NCBI RefSeq assembly: GCF_014201735.1
Contig: NZ_JACHFE010000001.1
Span: 186,001 to 250,000 of the forward strand
From: Marinobacter oulmenensis
GTDB lineage: Bacteria > Pseudomonadota > Gammaproteobacteria > Pseudomonadales > Oleiphilaceae
DNA: 64,000 nucleotides
Direction: 5' to 3'
Both the position numbers and the translations under genes were made by a program. This document shows, piece after piece, positions 1 through 8,478 of this stretch (the first letter of the stretch is position 1; the number at the start of each line of letters is the position of its first letter). Below the pieces are notes generated by a model. That model saw nothing but the letters and a program-made list of their open reading frames with translations. It searched no databases and was not told where the DNA came from.

Positions 1-102
1 CGTGGTTTCCGCCTGAGCCGGGGCAGCCATCATGACGGCCGCCAGCGCGGCGGATAACAGCCCGGAACGCAGCGTTATCTTTTGTGTCAGGGAATAGACC
101 AA
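1..102 (-). CDS. N-terminal fragment of an exported protein (cut by window edge)
   Basis: Reading leftwards from a TTG start at 102, preceded by a GAGAGG ribosome site, 34 codons give a typical signal peptide: a short polar start with lysine and arginine, a hydrophobic core rich in Ala, Leu and Met, and an Ala-Gln-Ala cleavage site followed by Glu-Thr-Thr. The mature protein lies outside the window, so its function cannot be read. In Pseudomonas this neighbourhood contains phosphate-uptake genes, so a phosphate-related exported protein is possible; that is inference only. The start choice rests on the ribosome site and the signal peptide. Confidence 0.5.
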   Translation of the reverse strand, partial: MVYSLTQKITLRSGLLSAALAAVMMAAPAQAETT

Positions 103-300
103 GGGGCACCTCTCACGGTAGATTGAAAATCTCTGATCGGGCCATGTTAGCGCGTTTTCCGGGTCTGGAAATACCGCTACAGGCTACCGTTACCAACTAT
201 TTTAAACGGTTTCGTTCTCGTCATTTGGTCACATACGGTGAATGGGCGTGTCGGGATGTTCTATAGTGGTGCCAATGACCAAATCCGGAGTGACGTTGAT

Positions 301-1197
301 ATGACAACCCTGAAGGCGCTGGTAGTGGATGACGCCAGCTTTGTGCGGGATCTGGTGAAACGCACGGTACGCCAGCGTTTTCCGGTGATCGAGACAACCG
401 ATGCCCAGAACGGGCGCCGGGCGCAGTCGCTGATGTCCCGCACGACCTTTGATCTGGTGCTCTGTGACTGGGAGATGCCGGAGATGTCCGGCCTGGAACT
501 TCTGCAGTGGATGCGTCAGCAGCCCCATTATCAGAAAGTGCCGTTTATCATGATCACCAGCCGGGGCGACAAGGATCATGTGGTTGAAGCGGTCAAGGAA
601 GGGGTGTCGGAATACCTGGGCAAGCCGTTCAGCCCCGAAGGCCTGAGCAAGAAAATCATCAAAGTGATGGGCCGGCGCCTGAAAGAGGCCATGGACGGTT
701 CCGGAAAATCCATGGATGGGCCGGCCGATGCCTTCCGGGAATCCGCCGACCTGCTGACCCAGAAGCGGGAGGTGGCTCCTCCCAAGCCTGCGGCTTCCGC
801 ACCGAATCCGGCGGCTGACAACCCACTGCTGGCGGCAGGCCGGCAGGGTGGCAGCGCCGGCCGGTCGGCCCAGAAAGCCTCGATGACCGTGGCGTCTGTA
901 CGCTTCTCGGACAGCACCCTCAAATCGGTGGTCAAGGATGTGAACCTCACAGAGGTGCGGGTTATCGCCAAGCGGGACCAGGTTTTTCCGGGCATCCTTG
1001 ATCAGGCGGTGGTTGATATCGACACCGGGGAGGGGCAGATGGCGCGTCTGAATGGTTATGTTCATCAGCTTCAGGCGGTGGACAAACGCCAGGACACGGA
1101 TTTTGTCAGCGTCACCATCCGCTTTGTCGATGAAGACCCGAAAAAGATGGAGGACCTGTCCCGGTTTGTGGCCCGTTTCCGTGCTGCGGCACGCTGA
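301..1197 (+). CDS. Response regulator: receiver domain plus unassigned C-terminal domain
   Basis: 298 residues from the ATG at 301, which has GGAG upstream; an in-frame ATG at 238 lacks a good ribosome site. Residues 1-125 form a CheY-like receiver: Asp9-Asp10 acidic pocket, phospho-acceptor Asp56 in LVLCDWEMP, Ser/Thr in MITSRG and Lys107 in GKPF. An Ala/Pro-rich linker (about 155-210) joins a C-terminal domain of about 90 residues that I do not recognise; it is not a winged helix. It converges on phoR. A comparable orphan regulator lies near phoU/phoR in Pseudomonas (remembered synteny). The output is unknown, perhaps protein-protein contact. Confidence 0.8.
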   Translation: MTTLKALVVDDASFVRDLVKRTVRQRFPVIETTDAQNGRRAQSLMSRTTFDLVLCDWEMPEMSGLELLQWMRQQPHYQKVPFIMITSRGDKDHVVEAVKEGVSEYLGKPFSPEGLSKKIIKVMGRRLKEAMDGSGKSMDGPADAFRESADLLTQKREVAPPKPAASAPNPAADNPLLAAGRQGGSAGRSAQKASMTVASVRFSDSTLKSVVKDVNLTEVRVIAKRDQVFPGILDQAVVDIDTGEGQMARLNGYVHQLQAVDKRQDTDFVSVTIRFVDEDPKKMEDLSRFVARFRAAAR

Positions 1198-1211
1198 TCC
1201 GGCGGGATCAG
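1194..1211. terminator. Hairpin holding both convergent stop codons
   Basis: CTGATCC at 1194-1200 pairs with GGATCAG at 1205-1211 across a 4-base loop. The response-regulator TGA and the phoR TGA (opposite strand) both lie in the stem. No T-run follows on either side, so a terminator role is only plausible. Confidence 0.4.
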
Positions 1212-2527
1212 ACCTCCTCGTGAGTTTCCTGGCGTTCCACCAGCCGAACCTTGGGGAAGTGGCAGATGAACTCGCTGCCTTTCCCGATTTCACTGCGGAT
1301 ATCAAGGCTGCCATCGTGGTTAATCAGCACATGCTTGACGATGGCCAGGCCCAGCCCGGTTCCGCCCGTCTCCTTGTGGCGACTTGGGTCGGCCCGGTAG
1401 AAACGCTCGGTCAGGCGCGGAATGTGAATCGGGTCTATGCCCAGGCCGGTATCTTTCACTGACAGGTGAGCGCCCTCACGGTCAGCGCTCCAGGAGACGG
1501 TAATTCGCCCACCCGCCGGGGTGTATTTCACGGCGTTGAACACCAGGTTGGAGAACGCGCTGCGCAACTGGCTCTCGTCCCCCCTCAATAAACGGTGGTC
1601 CGTTACTTCCACGTTGATGCTGTGCTGTTTGTCGCCGCTCAGGGCCCGGGCATCACTGCAGATCTGCTGGATCAGGGCTTCCACATCGGTCAGGGCGTCG
1701 TCCGCGGTCTGTTCGCCGGTTTCGATCCGGGAGAGCAGGATCAGGTCCGTGATCAGGGCCTCCATCCGTGAGGACTGGTCGGCCATGGTGTGAATGGCCC
1801 GCTGCCATTTCTTCGGCAGTTCGTCGGCGTGATCCACCAGGGTTTCCAGGTAGCCGCTGATCACGGTCAGGGGCGTTCGCATCTCGTGGGAGACATTGCC
1901 GACGAAGTCCCGGCGCATCTGCTCCAGTTGATAGAGACGGGTGACATCCTTGGCAACAATCAGCCGGTCGTTATCCCCGAACAGGCTGATCTGTATCTGC
2001 AGGCGCAGGTGCGGCCGTGAGGGGGAATGGAGTTCCAGGGGGTCCCGATAATCCCGTGCTTCGAAGTAGGCCTTGAAGGCCGGGGTCCGGATCAGGTTGT
2101 AGATGTACTGGCCCTGGTCCGTACTGCGCCGGAACCCCAACAGGTGTTCCGCGGCGCCGTTCCACCATTCCAGCGAGCCCTGGGCGTTGGTCATGATCAC
2201 ACCGTCGCGCATGGCGTTGGTGGACTCCTGAACCCGGTTGATCTGGGCGCGGAGCCGATCCTCGGTGAGCAGGTGGCTCTGGTGCAGTTTCTGCAGCTTG
2301 TCGAAGGTTTCACCCCACAGGCCGACGCTCTGGGGCGCCTCGGCGCTGGCGCTGGGATTGCTTAACCAGTTGTAGAGCCGGCGGGACTGGACCAGTGTCC
2401 AGCCAAGATAGGCGGCCAGGCCCACAAGGAGTCCGTACAGTGGCTCACCGAGGTACGCACCGATCATCGTGGTGACGGCGAGCCCGATCAGGATAATGCG
2501 CAGATAGCGTGACCAGGAATGTTGCAT
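1208..2527 (-). CDS. phoR: Phosphate regulon sensor histidine kinase PhoR
   Basis: 439-residue inner-membrane kinase that phosphorylates PhoB when phosphate is scarce. Two closely spaced hydrophobic segments (about residues 8-26 and 29-45) anchor it with almost no periplasmic loop, as usual for PhoR. A PAS region spans about 100-200. The HisKA box FVGNVSHEMRTPL carries the phospho-acceptor His214. The ATP-binding domain shows the N box (SNLVFNAVKYT), G1 (DTGLGID) and G2 (GTGLGLAIVKH). It lies 49 nt downstream of phoB on the same strand and is probably co-transcribed from the phoB Pho-box promoter. Confidence 0.95.
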   Translation of the reverse strand: MQHSWSRYLRIILIGLAVTTMIGAYLGEPLYGLLVGLAAYLGWTLVQSRRLYNWLSNPSASAEAPQSVGLWGETFDKLQKLHQSHLLTEDRLRAQINRVQESTNAMRDGVIMTNAQGSLEWWNGAAEHLLGFRRSTDQGQYIYNLIRTPAFKAYFEARDYRDPLELHSPSRPHLRLQIQISLFGDNDRLIVAKDVTRLYQLEQMRRDFVGNVSHEMRTPLTVISGYLETLVDHADELPKKWQRAIHTMADQSSRMEALITDLILLSRIETGEQTADDALTDVEALIQQICSDARALSGDKQHSINVEVTDHRLLRGDESQLRSAFSNLVFNAVKYTPAGGRITVSWSADREGAHLSVKDTGLGIDPIHIPRLTERFYRADPSRHKETGGTGLGLAIVKHVLINHDGSLDIRSEIGKGSEFICHFPKVRLVERQETHEEV

Positions 2528-2576
2528 CCAGTACTGCCTTGTGGAAACCGATGCGGATGCCGCGAATCTCTGTCGA

Positions 2577-3269
2577 TCAGGCGGCTCTTGTCGAGAAGCG
2601 GTAGCCGGTGCCCCGTACCGTCTGGATCAGGTGGTCGTAACGCTCACCCAGAGCTTTGCGCAGGCGCCGGATATGCACATCAACGGTACGCTCCTCAACG
2701 TAAACATTGCCACCCCAGACCTGGTCAAGCAACTGCGAGCGGCTGTAAACCCGCTCCTGGTGCGTCATGAAGAACTGCAGCAGCCGGTATTCGGTGGGGC
2801 CAATGCTGATTTCGCCTTCCTGTGTGGTGACCCGGTGGCCGACCGGGTCCAGGGTCAGGCCTTCCACCTCGATGGGGCTGTCGACGCCGGCCGGGGTGGT
2901 CCGGCGCAGGACGGCCTTCAGTCGCGCCACCAGTTCCCGTGGGCTGAACGGTTTGGTGATGTAGTCGTCAGCACCGACTTCCAGACCCTGGATCTTGTTG
3001 TCCTCTTCCACCTTGGCGGTCAGCATGATGATGGGGATATCCGCCGTGGTTTCATCTTTCTTCAGCCGGCGCGCCAGTTCAACCCCGCTGGTGCCCGGGA
3101 GCATCCAGTCAAGCAGCACCAGGTCGGGCTGCCTGTCAACGATCAGGGCGTGGGCTTCGCGGGCGTCCTCCGCTTCCAGGTAGTCGTAGTCGGCCATTTC
3201 GAGGGCCACCGCGATCATCTCGCGGATCGGGGCCTCGTCATCGACGATCAGGACGGTTTTTCCAGTCAT
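2577..3269 (-). CDS. phoB: Phosphate regulon response regulator PhoB
   Basis: 230-residue OmpR/PhoB-type transcription factor. The receiver domain (1-120) has the acidic pocket DDEAPIREM and phospho-acceptor Asp54 in LLDWMLPG, with Lys in [10 protein letters not shown]. The C-terminal winged helix (about 130-228) carries the typical [14 protein letters not shown] recognition region. I chose the ATG at 3269 because the protein then begins like other PhoB proteins ([18 protein letters not shown]); an in-frame TTG at 3278 is an alternative. A strong Pho box lies 81 nt upstream, so autoregulation is expected. Confidence 0.95.
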   Translation of the reverse strand: MTGKTVLIVDDEAPIREMIAVALEMADYDYLEAEDAREAHALIVDRQPDLVLLDWMLPGTSGVELARRLKKDETTADIPIIMLTAKVEEDNKIQGLEVGADDYITKPFSPRELVARLKAVLRRTTPAGVDSPIEVEGLTLDPVGHRVTTQEGEISIGPTEYRLLQFFMTHQERVYSRSQLLDQVWGGNVYVEERTVDVHIRRLRKALGERYDHLIQTVRGTGYRFSTRAA

Positions 3270-3334
3270 GAGCTTCAACCTGTTGTAGACCGGGGGTGCT
3301 CTTGGCTGATCACCCCCTGTTTTGTTGCTGCCTC

Positions 3335-3368
3335 ATTACATCGCTGATTTGTTACAGGTATATGACAG
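3335..3368 (-). promoter_or_regulatory. Pho box and -10 element of phoB
   Basis: Read on the minus strand, CTGTCATATACCTGTAACA (3368 down to 3350) has two 7-base repeats, CTGTCAT and CTGTAAC, separated by the 4 bases ATAC. This is the classical PhoB site layout. TGTAAT (3340-3335) follows 10 bases after the second repeat, the spacing expected when PhoB replaces the -35 element. The site lies between the ubiA stop and the phoB start, giving phoBR its own promoter. Confidence 0.85.
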
Positions 3369-3374
3369 GGTGAA

Positions 3375-4259
3375 CTAGAGAGCAAGGTCGAGCGCCAGGC
3401 CTGCAAACACGGAAAAACCGGCCCAGTTATTGTTGAGAAACGCCTTGAAACACGCTGCCCGAGCGCGATCCCGGGCCAGGTACTGGTGGTAAACGAAGAG
3501 CGTGGCCATGCCTACCAGGCCGAGGTAGTAGAAGGTGCCCAGTTCGGCCTGTCGTCCCACCATGACCAGCACAACGATCACCAGTACCTGGAGAACCGCG
3601 ATGATGGCCTTGTCCGCCTCGCCGAACAGGATTGCGGTGGATTTGATGCCCACCTGCAGGTCGTCGTCCCGGTCCACCATGGCATACAGGGTGTCGTAGG
3701 CCACCGTCCAGAGCACGTTGGCGGTGAACAGCAGCCAGGTGATGCGTGCCAGTTCGCCGGCCTCTGCAGCCCAGGCCATTGGGATGGCCCACGAGAAGGC
3801 GGCTCCGAGAAACAGCTGTGGCAGATGGGTGTAACGCTTCATAAACGGATAGATAAACGCCAGCACCACGCCACCGAAGGACAGGTAGAGGGTCAGGGTA
3901 TTGGTGAACAGGACCACCATGAGAAACGACACAATCGCCAGTCCGGCAAACAGGGCCAAAGCCTCCCACGCCTGAATACGGCCGGTGGTGAGCGGGCGTT
4001 CCCGGGTGCGTTCGACATGGCGATCCCATTCCCGATCGGCAAAGTCGTTGATGGCGCAACCAGCGGCGCGCATGAAGAACACCCCCAGTGTGAAAATCAC
4101 CAGATTGGCGATGGAGGGCATGCCCTCGGCCGCCAGCCAGAGCGACCACCAGGTGGGCCACAAAAGCAGCAGGGTGCCGATGGGGCGATTGATCCTCAGC
4201 AGTCGCGCGTAGTCGAGCAGACGTTGCTGGACAGAGGCAGGCACGGCGTTTTGCAGCAT
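3375..4259 (-). CDS. ubiA: 4-hydroxybenzoate polyprenyltransferase UbiA
   Basis: 294-residue integral membrane enzyme that attaches the polyprenyl tail to 4-hydroxybenzoate in ubiquinone synthesis. The first Asp-rich motif NDFADREWD and the second, around [13 protein letters not shown], bind Mg-diphosphate. Multiple hydrophobic helices fill the rest. The start is the ATG at 4259, giving MLQNAVPAS followed by the conserved [17 protein letters not shown]; the in-frame upstream extension looks non-coding. UbiC, the preceding enzyme, is encoded just upstream on the same strand. Confidence 0.95.
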   Translation of the reverse strand: MLQNAVPASVQQRLLDYARLLRINRPIGTLLLLWPTWWSLWLAAEGMPSIANLVIFTLGVFFMRAAGCAINDFADREWDRHVERTRERPLTTGRIQAWEALALFAGLAIVSFLMVVLFTNTLTLYLSFGGVVLAFIYPFMKRYTHLPQLFLGAAFSWAIPMAWAAEAGELARITWLLFTANVLWTVAYDTLYAMVDRDDDLQVGIKSTAILFGEADKAIIAVLQVLVIVVLVMVGRQAELGTFYYLGLVGMATLFVYHQYLARDRARAACFKAFLNNNWAGFSVFAGLALDLAL

Positions 4260-4327
4260 GGTGGTGATCCGTCGGTGGAAAACAGAAACTATCGAGCGAC
4301 TGATTATAGCCACCGGAGTGATCCGGA

Positions 4328-4894
4328 TTAAAGCGGACCTGCCGGCAGGTAAAGGTCGGGCAGGAGATACTCGCAGACCATCAGGGCCTGGTGCTGGCAA
4401 TGGAACAGCGAGCGACGGGCCAGGCGGGGCTGGCCGGGCTGCGTCGCGCGGCAGAGGCCGACTTCGAGGGGGCCGCGGGACCAGTCCGGGCTGCTGAACA
4501 GATAGGCGCCCAGCGGCCGGCTGCCGAGATGTCGCAGTTGCCGACCGCGGCCCTCCAGGCAGGGTACGGGAATCACCGTGCGGGCCAGTACCCAGAGCTG
4601 ATGGTCACCGCAGAGCCGGACTTCGCGAATCCAGGCTTGTTGGCGGGGTGGGATGTCCAGTCTCCGGGCTTCCTCGGCAGAGGGGCGGGCAAAGCCCTCA
4701 GTGCAGACCTCGACATGAAAGGCCTCGCGGCACTGCTGCTGCAGTGCCCGGGTGAAGGAGCCTTCCACGCCCAGCCAGTAGCGGGCCGGGCCCCGGACTT
4801 CCGGAGACTGCAGGCCGGCAGCCGACAGTGAGCGGAGCCAGTGGGTCTCGGGAAGAGGGCTTTGTCTTCCGGTCTCAGAGTCCTTTGACAGCAT
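4328..4894 (-). CDS. ubiC: Chorismate--pyruvate lyase UbiC
   Basis: 188 residues. It converts chorismate to 4-hydroxybenzoate plus pyruvate, the first step of ubiquinone synthesis. Family features are the N-terminal THWLRS stretch, REVRLCG in mid-protein, [17 protein letters not shown] and the C-terminal RRSLFHC region. Two starts are possible: ATG 4894 (closer GGGGA site) or ATG 4909; both overlap the end of hpt by 20-35 nt, suggesting translational coupling. It forms a likely hpt-ubiC-ubiA transcription unit. Confidence 0.9.
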   Translation of the reverse strand: MLSKDSETGRQSPLPETHWLRSLSAAGLQSPEVRGPARYWLGVEGSFTRALQQQCREAFHVEVCTEGFARPSAEEARRLDIPPRQQAWIREVRLCGDHQLWVLARTVIPVPCLEGRGRQLRHLGSRPLGAYLFSSPDWSRGPLEVGLCRATQPGQPRLARRSLFHCQHQALMVCEYLLPDLYLPAGPL

Positions 4895-5432
4895 AGATCC
4901 CCGGCGCATTGCGCCAGTAACCCTTGTAATCCATGCCGTAGCCGAACAGGAAGCGGTCTTCCACTTCCATGCCGGTGAAGTCGGCCTTCAGGTCGGGCCG
5001 GGCCTTGCGGTCATGCTGTTTGTCCACCAGCACGGCGGTCAGAACCTCGCGGGCACCGTGAGCACGGCAGTAATCCGCGATGGCGCACAGGGTCGTACCC
5101 TCATCCAGAATGTCGTCGACAATCAGCACGGTGCGGTCGTTGAGGTCCGCGTCAGGGCGGAGTTTCCACTCCAGGATGCCGCCTGTGGTTTCCTGACGGT
5201 AACGGGTGGCGTGCATGTATTCGGCTTGCACCGGAAAGTGCAGTTTCGGCAGTAGCTGCCCGGTCAGGATAAGGCCTCCATTCATGACACAGAACAGCAG
5301 GGGGTTGCTGTCCTTCAGTCGGTCGGCGATTTCCTGTGCCATGGTGTTAATGGCGGTGTGTACCTGCTGTTCGGTGACCAGGCAGTCAGCGTCTGCCATG
5401 ACCTGGTTCATTTCGGCGACGGTGTCGGTCAT
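4875..5432 (-). CDS. hpt: Hypoxanthine-guanine phosphoribosyltransferase
   Basis: 185-residue cytoplasmic purine-salvage enzyme that joins hypoxanthine or guanine to PRPP. The PRPP signature VLIVDDILDEGTT is intact. Other family features are the CVMNGGLILTGQL loop and the C-terminal VEDRFLFGYGMDYKGYWRN segment that stacks on the purine. The ATG at 5432, with AGGA upstream, gives MTDTVAEMNQV; an in-frame upstream codon at 5450 is less likely. It is divergent from the rubredoxin genes. Confidence 0.9.
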   Translation of the reverse strand: MTDTVAEMNQVMADADCLVTEQQVHTAINTMAQEIADRLKDSNPLLFCVMNGGLILTGQLLPKLHFPVQAEYMHATRYRQETTGGILEWKLRPDADLNDRTVLIVDDILDEGTTLCAIADYCRAHGAREVLTAVLVDKQHDRKARPDLKADFTGMEVEDRFLFGYGMDYKGYWRNAPGIYAVKGL

Positions 5433-5557
5433 TCGATCGGTCCTGTCCAAAACCGGCGATTATACCGGACCGGACCGGTTGAAGGGAGGGGGTGCTGGGG
5501 TATGATGGCGGGTAAAAGCATGCGTACTGTCCGTGATCAAAAAACAGGAGAGACAGT

Positions 5558-5725
5558 GTGAAGAAATGGCAGTGTATGGTGTGCGGTTTCATCTATGACG
5601 AGGCCGAAGGCTGGCCGGAAGACGGCATCGAGCCCGGAACCCGCTGGGAGGATGTGCCGGAAGACTGGGAATGCCCGGACTGCGGTGTTGGCAAGGAAGA
5701 TTTCGAAATGATCGAAGTCGACTGA
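5558..5725 (+). CDS. rubA: Rubredoxin (single [Fe(SCys)4] domain)
   Basis: 55-residue electron carrier with a GTG start behind AGGAG. The iron is held by Cys6, Cys9, Cys39 and Cys42 in CMVCG and CPDCG. Conserved aromatic residues (Trp4, Tyr13, Trp30 and Trp37) pack the core. It sits 15 nt upstream of its likely reductase. In alkane-oxidising bacteria such pairs feed electrons to AlkB-type hydroxylases; no hydroxylase lies in this window, so the acceptor is inferred. Confidence 0.95.
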   Translation: MKKWQCMVCGFIYDEAEGWPEDGIEPGTRWEDVPEDWECPDCGVGKEDFEMIEVD

Positions 5726-5740
5726 GCCGGAGCCTGACAC

Positions 5741-6898
5741 ATGACTGAAGAGCTTCCGGTGGTTGTGGTTGGTACTGGCCTGGCGGGTTACGCCCTGGTC
5801 CGGGAGTTGCGCAAGCATGCTCCGGATCAGCGGGTGCTGATGATCACGGCGGATGATGGCGCCAGCTACTCCAAGCCCATGCTGTCGACCGGGTTCACCA
5901 AAGACAAGGACGCAGATGGCCTGGCCCAGGCCAGTGCCGAGGCCATGGCGGAGCAGTTGAATGTGGAGATCCGGCCCTATACGGCGGTCACCGCCATTGA
6001 CGCCGATGCCCATGAGCTGCGGATCGGTCAGGAGCGGGTGCGGTACAGCCGGCTTGTGCTGGCCTGGGGCGCTGATGTCGTGCGCCTGGATCTGGACGGT
6101 GATGGCCTTGATCGCGTGTTTTCCATCAACGACCTGATGGACTACCGGACGTTCCGGGAGGCGCTGGCCGGAGCCAGGCATGTGGCGATCATGGGGGCGG
6201 GGTTGATTGGTTGTGAGTTTGCCAATGATTTGCGCAATGGCGGGTACGATGTCTCGGTGATTGCCCCGGACCACACGGTTATGCCGGGACTTTTGCCGAA
6301 GCCGGCCGCTGATGCGGTGCAGACAGCGCTGGCCGGGCTGGGCGTGGCTTTTTATCCGGGCACAGTGGTCCAGCGCGTTGACCGGCAGGGCGACGCCGTC
6401 CGGCTGACCCTGGCCGACAGCCAGACTCTGGAAGCAGATCTGGTGATTTCTGCCGTGGGGCTGCAGCCGAGGGTGGCACTGGCCCGGGCAGCAGGTGCTG
6501 ACACAGCCCGCGGCATCGTGGTGAGCAGGGCCCTGGAAACCTCCCTGCCGGATGTTTATGCCCTGGGGGACTGTGCCGAGGTGGACGGTCACTTGCTGCC
6601 CTATGTCATGCCGCTGATGGCCTGTGCTCGGGCGCTGGCCCGGACGCTCACCGGTGAGCGCACGGAAGTGCGCTATGGCGTTATGCCGGTGATGGTCAAG
6701 ACGCCGTGCTGTCCGACCGCTGTCTATCCGCCGCCGGCGCAGGCGTCCGGAGAGTGGCAGGTGACGCAGGACGGCCAGGATGTGAAAGCGGTCTTCCGTT
6801 CACCGAAGGGGGAAACTCTGGGCTTTGCGGTGACCGGACGCTACGCTATGGAAAAGCAGCAACTGGCCAGGGACGTCCCCCCGGTCCACTCCTTGTGA
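5741..6898 (+). CDS. rubB: Rubredoxin--NAD(+) reductase (FAD flavoprotein)
   Basis: 385 residues. It transfers electrons from NADH through FAD to rubredoxin. An N-terminal FAD dinucleotide fold (VVVVGTGLAGYAL, residues 7-19), a second NADH-binding fold (VAIMGAGLIGCEF, near 147) and the FAD-contact motif VYALGDCAEV (near 278) are in the right order. The length matches Pseudomonas RubB. Its position directly behind rubA indicates one operon, as in Pseudomonas. Confidence 0.92.
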   Translation: MTEELPVVVVGTGLAGYALVRELRKHAPDQRVLMITADDGASYSKPMLSTGFTKDKDADGLAQASAEAMAEQLNVEIRPYTAVTAIDADAHELRIGQERVRYSRLVLAWGADVVRLDLDGDGLDRVFSINDLMDYRTFREALAGARHVAIMGAGLIGCEFANDLRNGGYDVSVIAPDHTVMPGLLPKPAADAVQTALAGLGVAFYPGTVVQRVDRQGDAVRLTLADSQTLEADLVISAVGLQPRVALARAAGADTARGIVVSRALETSLPDVYALGDCAEVDGHLLPYVMPLMACARALARTLTGERTEVRYGVMPVMVKTPCCPTAVYPPPAQASGEWQVTQDGQDVKAVFRSPKGETLGFAVTGRYAMEKQQLARDVPPVHSL

Positions 6899-7000
6899 GT
6901 CGGTATCTCCGGGATTTTCCGTTGCCAAACCCGGCGGTCTGAGGTAGAAATCCCGTTCGTAAGCTAAGCTATTGCAATAAATAGACAGACAGGAGCAGGC

Positions 7001-7861
7001 ATGCTGGAAGTAACCCGGAAACTGGTGGATTTGCTGGATCTGGCCCCTATTGGTGATGATCATTTTCAGGGCGACAGTGAGGATCTGGGGTTTCCCCATG
7101 TTTTCGGCGGTCAGGTACTCGGTCAGGCCCTCATGGCGGCCAGCCGCACCGTGGAAGACCGGCTGTGCCATTCCCTTCACGCCTATTTTCTGCGCCCGGG
7201 CAATCACAGCATGCCGATTGATTATGAGGTGCAGCGCGTACGCGATGGTGGAACCTTCTCGGTCCGGCGGGTGATCGCCCGCCAGGACGGCAAGGAAATC
7301 CTGACCGGTTCCATGTCATTCCAGGCGGAGGAGCAGGGCTTTGAACATCAGCTCGACATGCCAGCGGCGCCGAACCCGGATACCCTCAAATCGGAACAGG
7401 AGCTGGGTGAGCTGCTGTCGGATCAGGCGCCGGAACAGATGAGGGATATGCTGACCCGTGACCGGCCCATCGAAATCCGTCCGGTGAACCCGGGCAATCC
7501 GTTCAAGCCCGAGAAGGAGCCGCCGCACCGGCAGAACTGGTTCCGGGCCCAGGGCCCGCTGCCGGATGACCCCGTGCTGCACCGTTGTCTGTTGACCTAC
7601 GCCTCGGATTTTACCTTTCTGGGCACATCGCTGGCGCCCCACGGCCGGAGTTTCCTGAGCCGGAACATGCAGGTGGCCAGCCTGGACCACGCCATCTGGT
7701 TCCACCGGGATTTCCGCATGGACGACTGGCTGTTGTATGACAAGGACAGCCCCAGCGCTTCTGGTGGCCGGGGCTTCAACCGGGGCAATTTCTTTACCCG
7801 GGATGGGCAACTGGTGGCTTCGACCACCCAGGAAGCCCTGATCCGGGAACGCCGGCGCTGA
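7001..7861 (+). CDS. tesB: Acyl-CoA thioesterase II (TesB)
   Basis: 286-residue double-hotdog enzyme that hydrolyses medium- and long-chain acyl-CoA. The N-terminal hotdog shows DLGFPHVFGGQVLGQAL-type sequence. The catalytic residues fit Asp in YASDFTFLGT, Ser/Thr in the SLDHAIWFHR region and Gln in the STTQEALIR tail. The length equals that of E. coli TesB. Its TGA abuts the stop codon of the flavodoxin gene on the other strand in TGATCA (7859-7864). Confidence 0.93.
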   Translation: MLEVTRKLVDLLDLAPIGDDHFQGDSEDLGFPHVFGGQVLGQALMAASRTVEDRLCHSLHAYFLRPGNHSMPIDYEVQRVRDGGTFSVRRVIARQDGKEILTGSMSFQAEEQGFEHQLDMPAAPNPDTLKSEQELGELLSDQAPEQMRDMLTRDRPIEIRPVNPGNPFKPEKEPPHRQNWFRAQGPLPDDPVLHRCLLTYASDFTFLGTSLAPHGRSFLSRNMQVASLDHAIWFHRDFRMDDWLLYDKDSPSASGGRGFNRGNFFTRDGQLVASTTQEALIRERRR

Positions 7862-8308
7862 TCAGAGCTGGCTGGCCCAGGCCCTGGCCCATGGCACCGC
7901 TTCGGCTTCCGGCTCCATGGTTTCCAGGGCATCGATCCTGAGAGTCTCGCCCTGCTTGCTGGCGCCGGTTTCCAGCAATGCCTCTTCCATCAGATCGCCG
8001 GCACCGCAGAACGAATCCCCGTAAGAGCTGTCCCCCAGCACGATAATGCCGAACGGCCGCCCGGGCTGTTGTGGTAACTGTTCCCGCAGGTCAACGTAGA
8101 GCGGCAACAGGTTGGGCGGTACCTCGCCCTGGCCAGTGGTGGAGGTGCACACCAGCAGGGCATCCTCGTTATCAGTAATGTCCGATACTGAAGGTTCCTC
8201 CAGAACCGTGACTGTGTGGCCGTCAGCTTCCAGTTCCTGGCGTAGCCGTCGTGCGGTCAGCAGTGCGCCACCAAAGACACTGCCGGTAAGAATGCGGATA
8301 GCTGCCAT
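7862..8308 (-). CDS. Flavodoxin, MioC-like
   Basis: 148-residue FMN protein. The phosphate-binding loop is ILTGSVFGGALLTAR, the usual loop with Gly and Ser. VCTSTTGQGEVPPNL and VLGDSSYGDSFCGAG are the two FMN-flanking loops typical of MioC and flavodoxin domains. It acts as a soluble one-electron carrier; the partner is not identifiable here. The gene converges with tesB with zero bases between the stops. Confidence 0.88.
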   Translation of the reverse strand: MAAIRILTGSVFGGALLTARRLRQELEADGHTVTVLEEPSVSDITDNEDALLVCTSTTGQGEVPPNLLPLYVDLREQLPQQPGRPFGIIVLGDSSYGDSFCGAGDLMEEALLETGASKQGETLRIDALETMEPEAEAVPWARAWASQL

Positions 8309-8478
8309 GGGGTCCCCGTCGGTGTTGGCTGAATACAGAGGAGACGATATTAGCGGCGGGGCGATTCGGGCTCAAGTCAACGGATGTGTCGGTTGTGTTT
8401 CAATTCCGTTGCAAAAAAACTATAGTTTGCAGCGCTGAAAACGCCCGAATTCATCCCGTGTCGAAGAGATGTTTTTTT

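Noticed and set aside
229-1314. 361-codon minus-strand frame over the response regulator
   Set aside because: The plus strand has a clear receiver domain; the antisense frame also overlaps phoR and has no motif.
8386-8478. Longer N-terminus for the PiT transporter
   Set aside because: The extra 31 residues are basic and cysteine-bearing without family likeness, and the ribosome site precedes the ATG at 8479.
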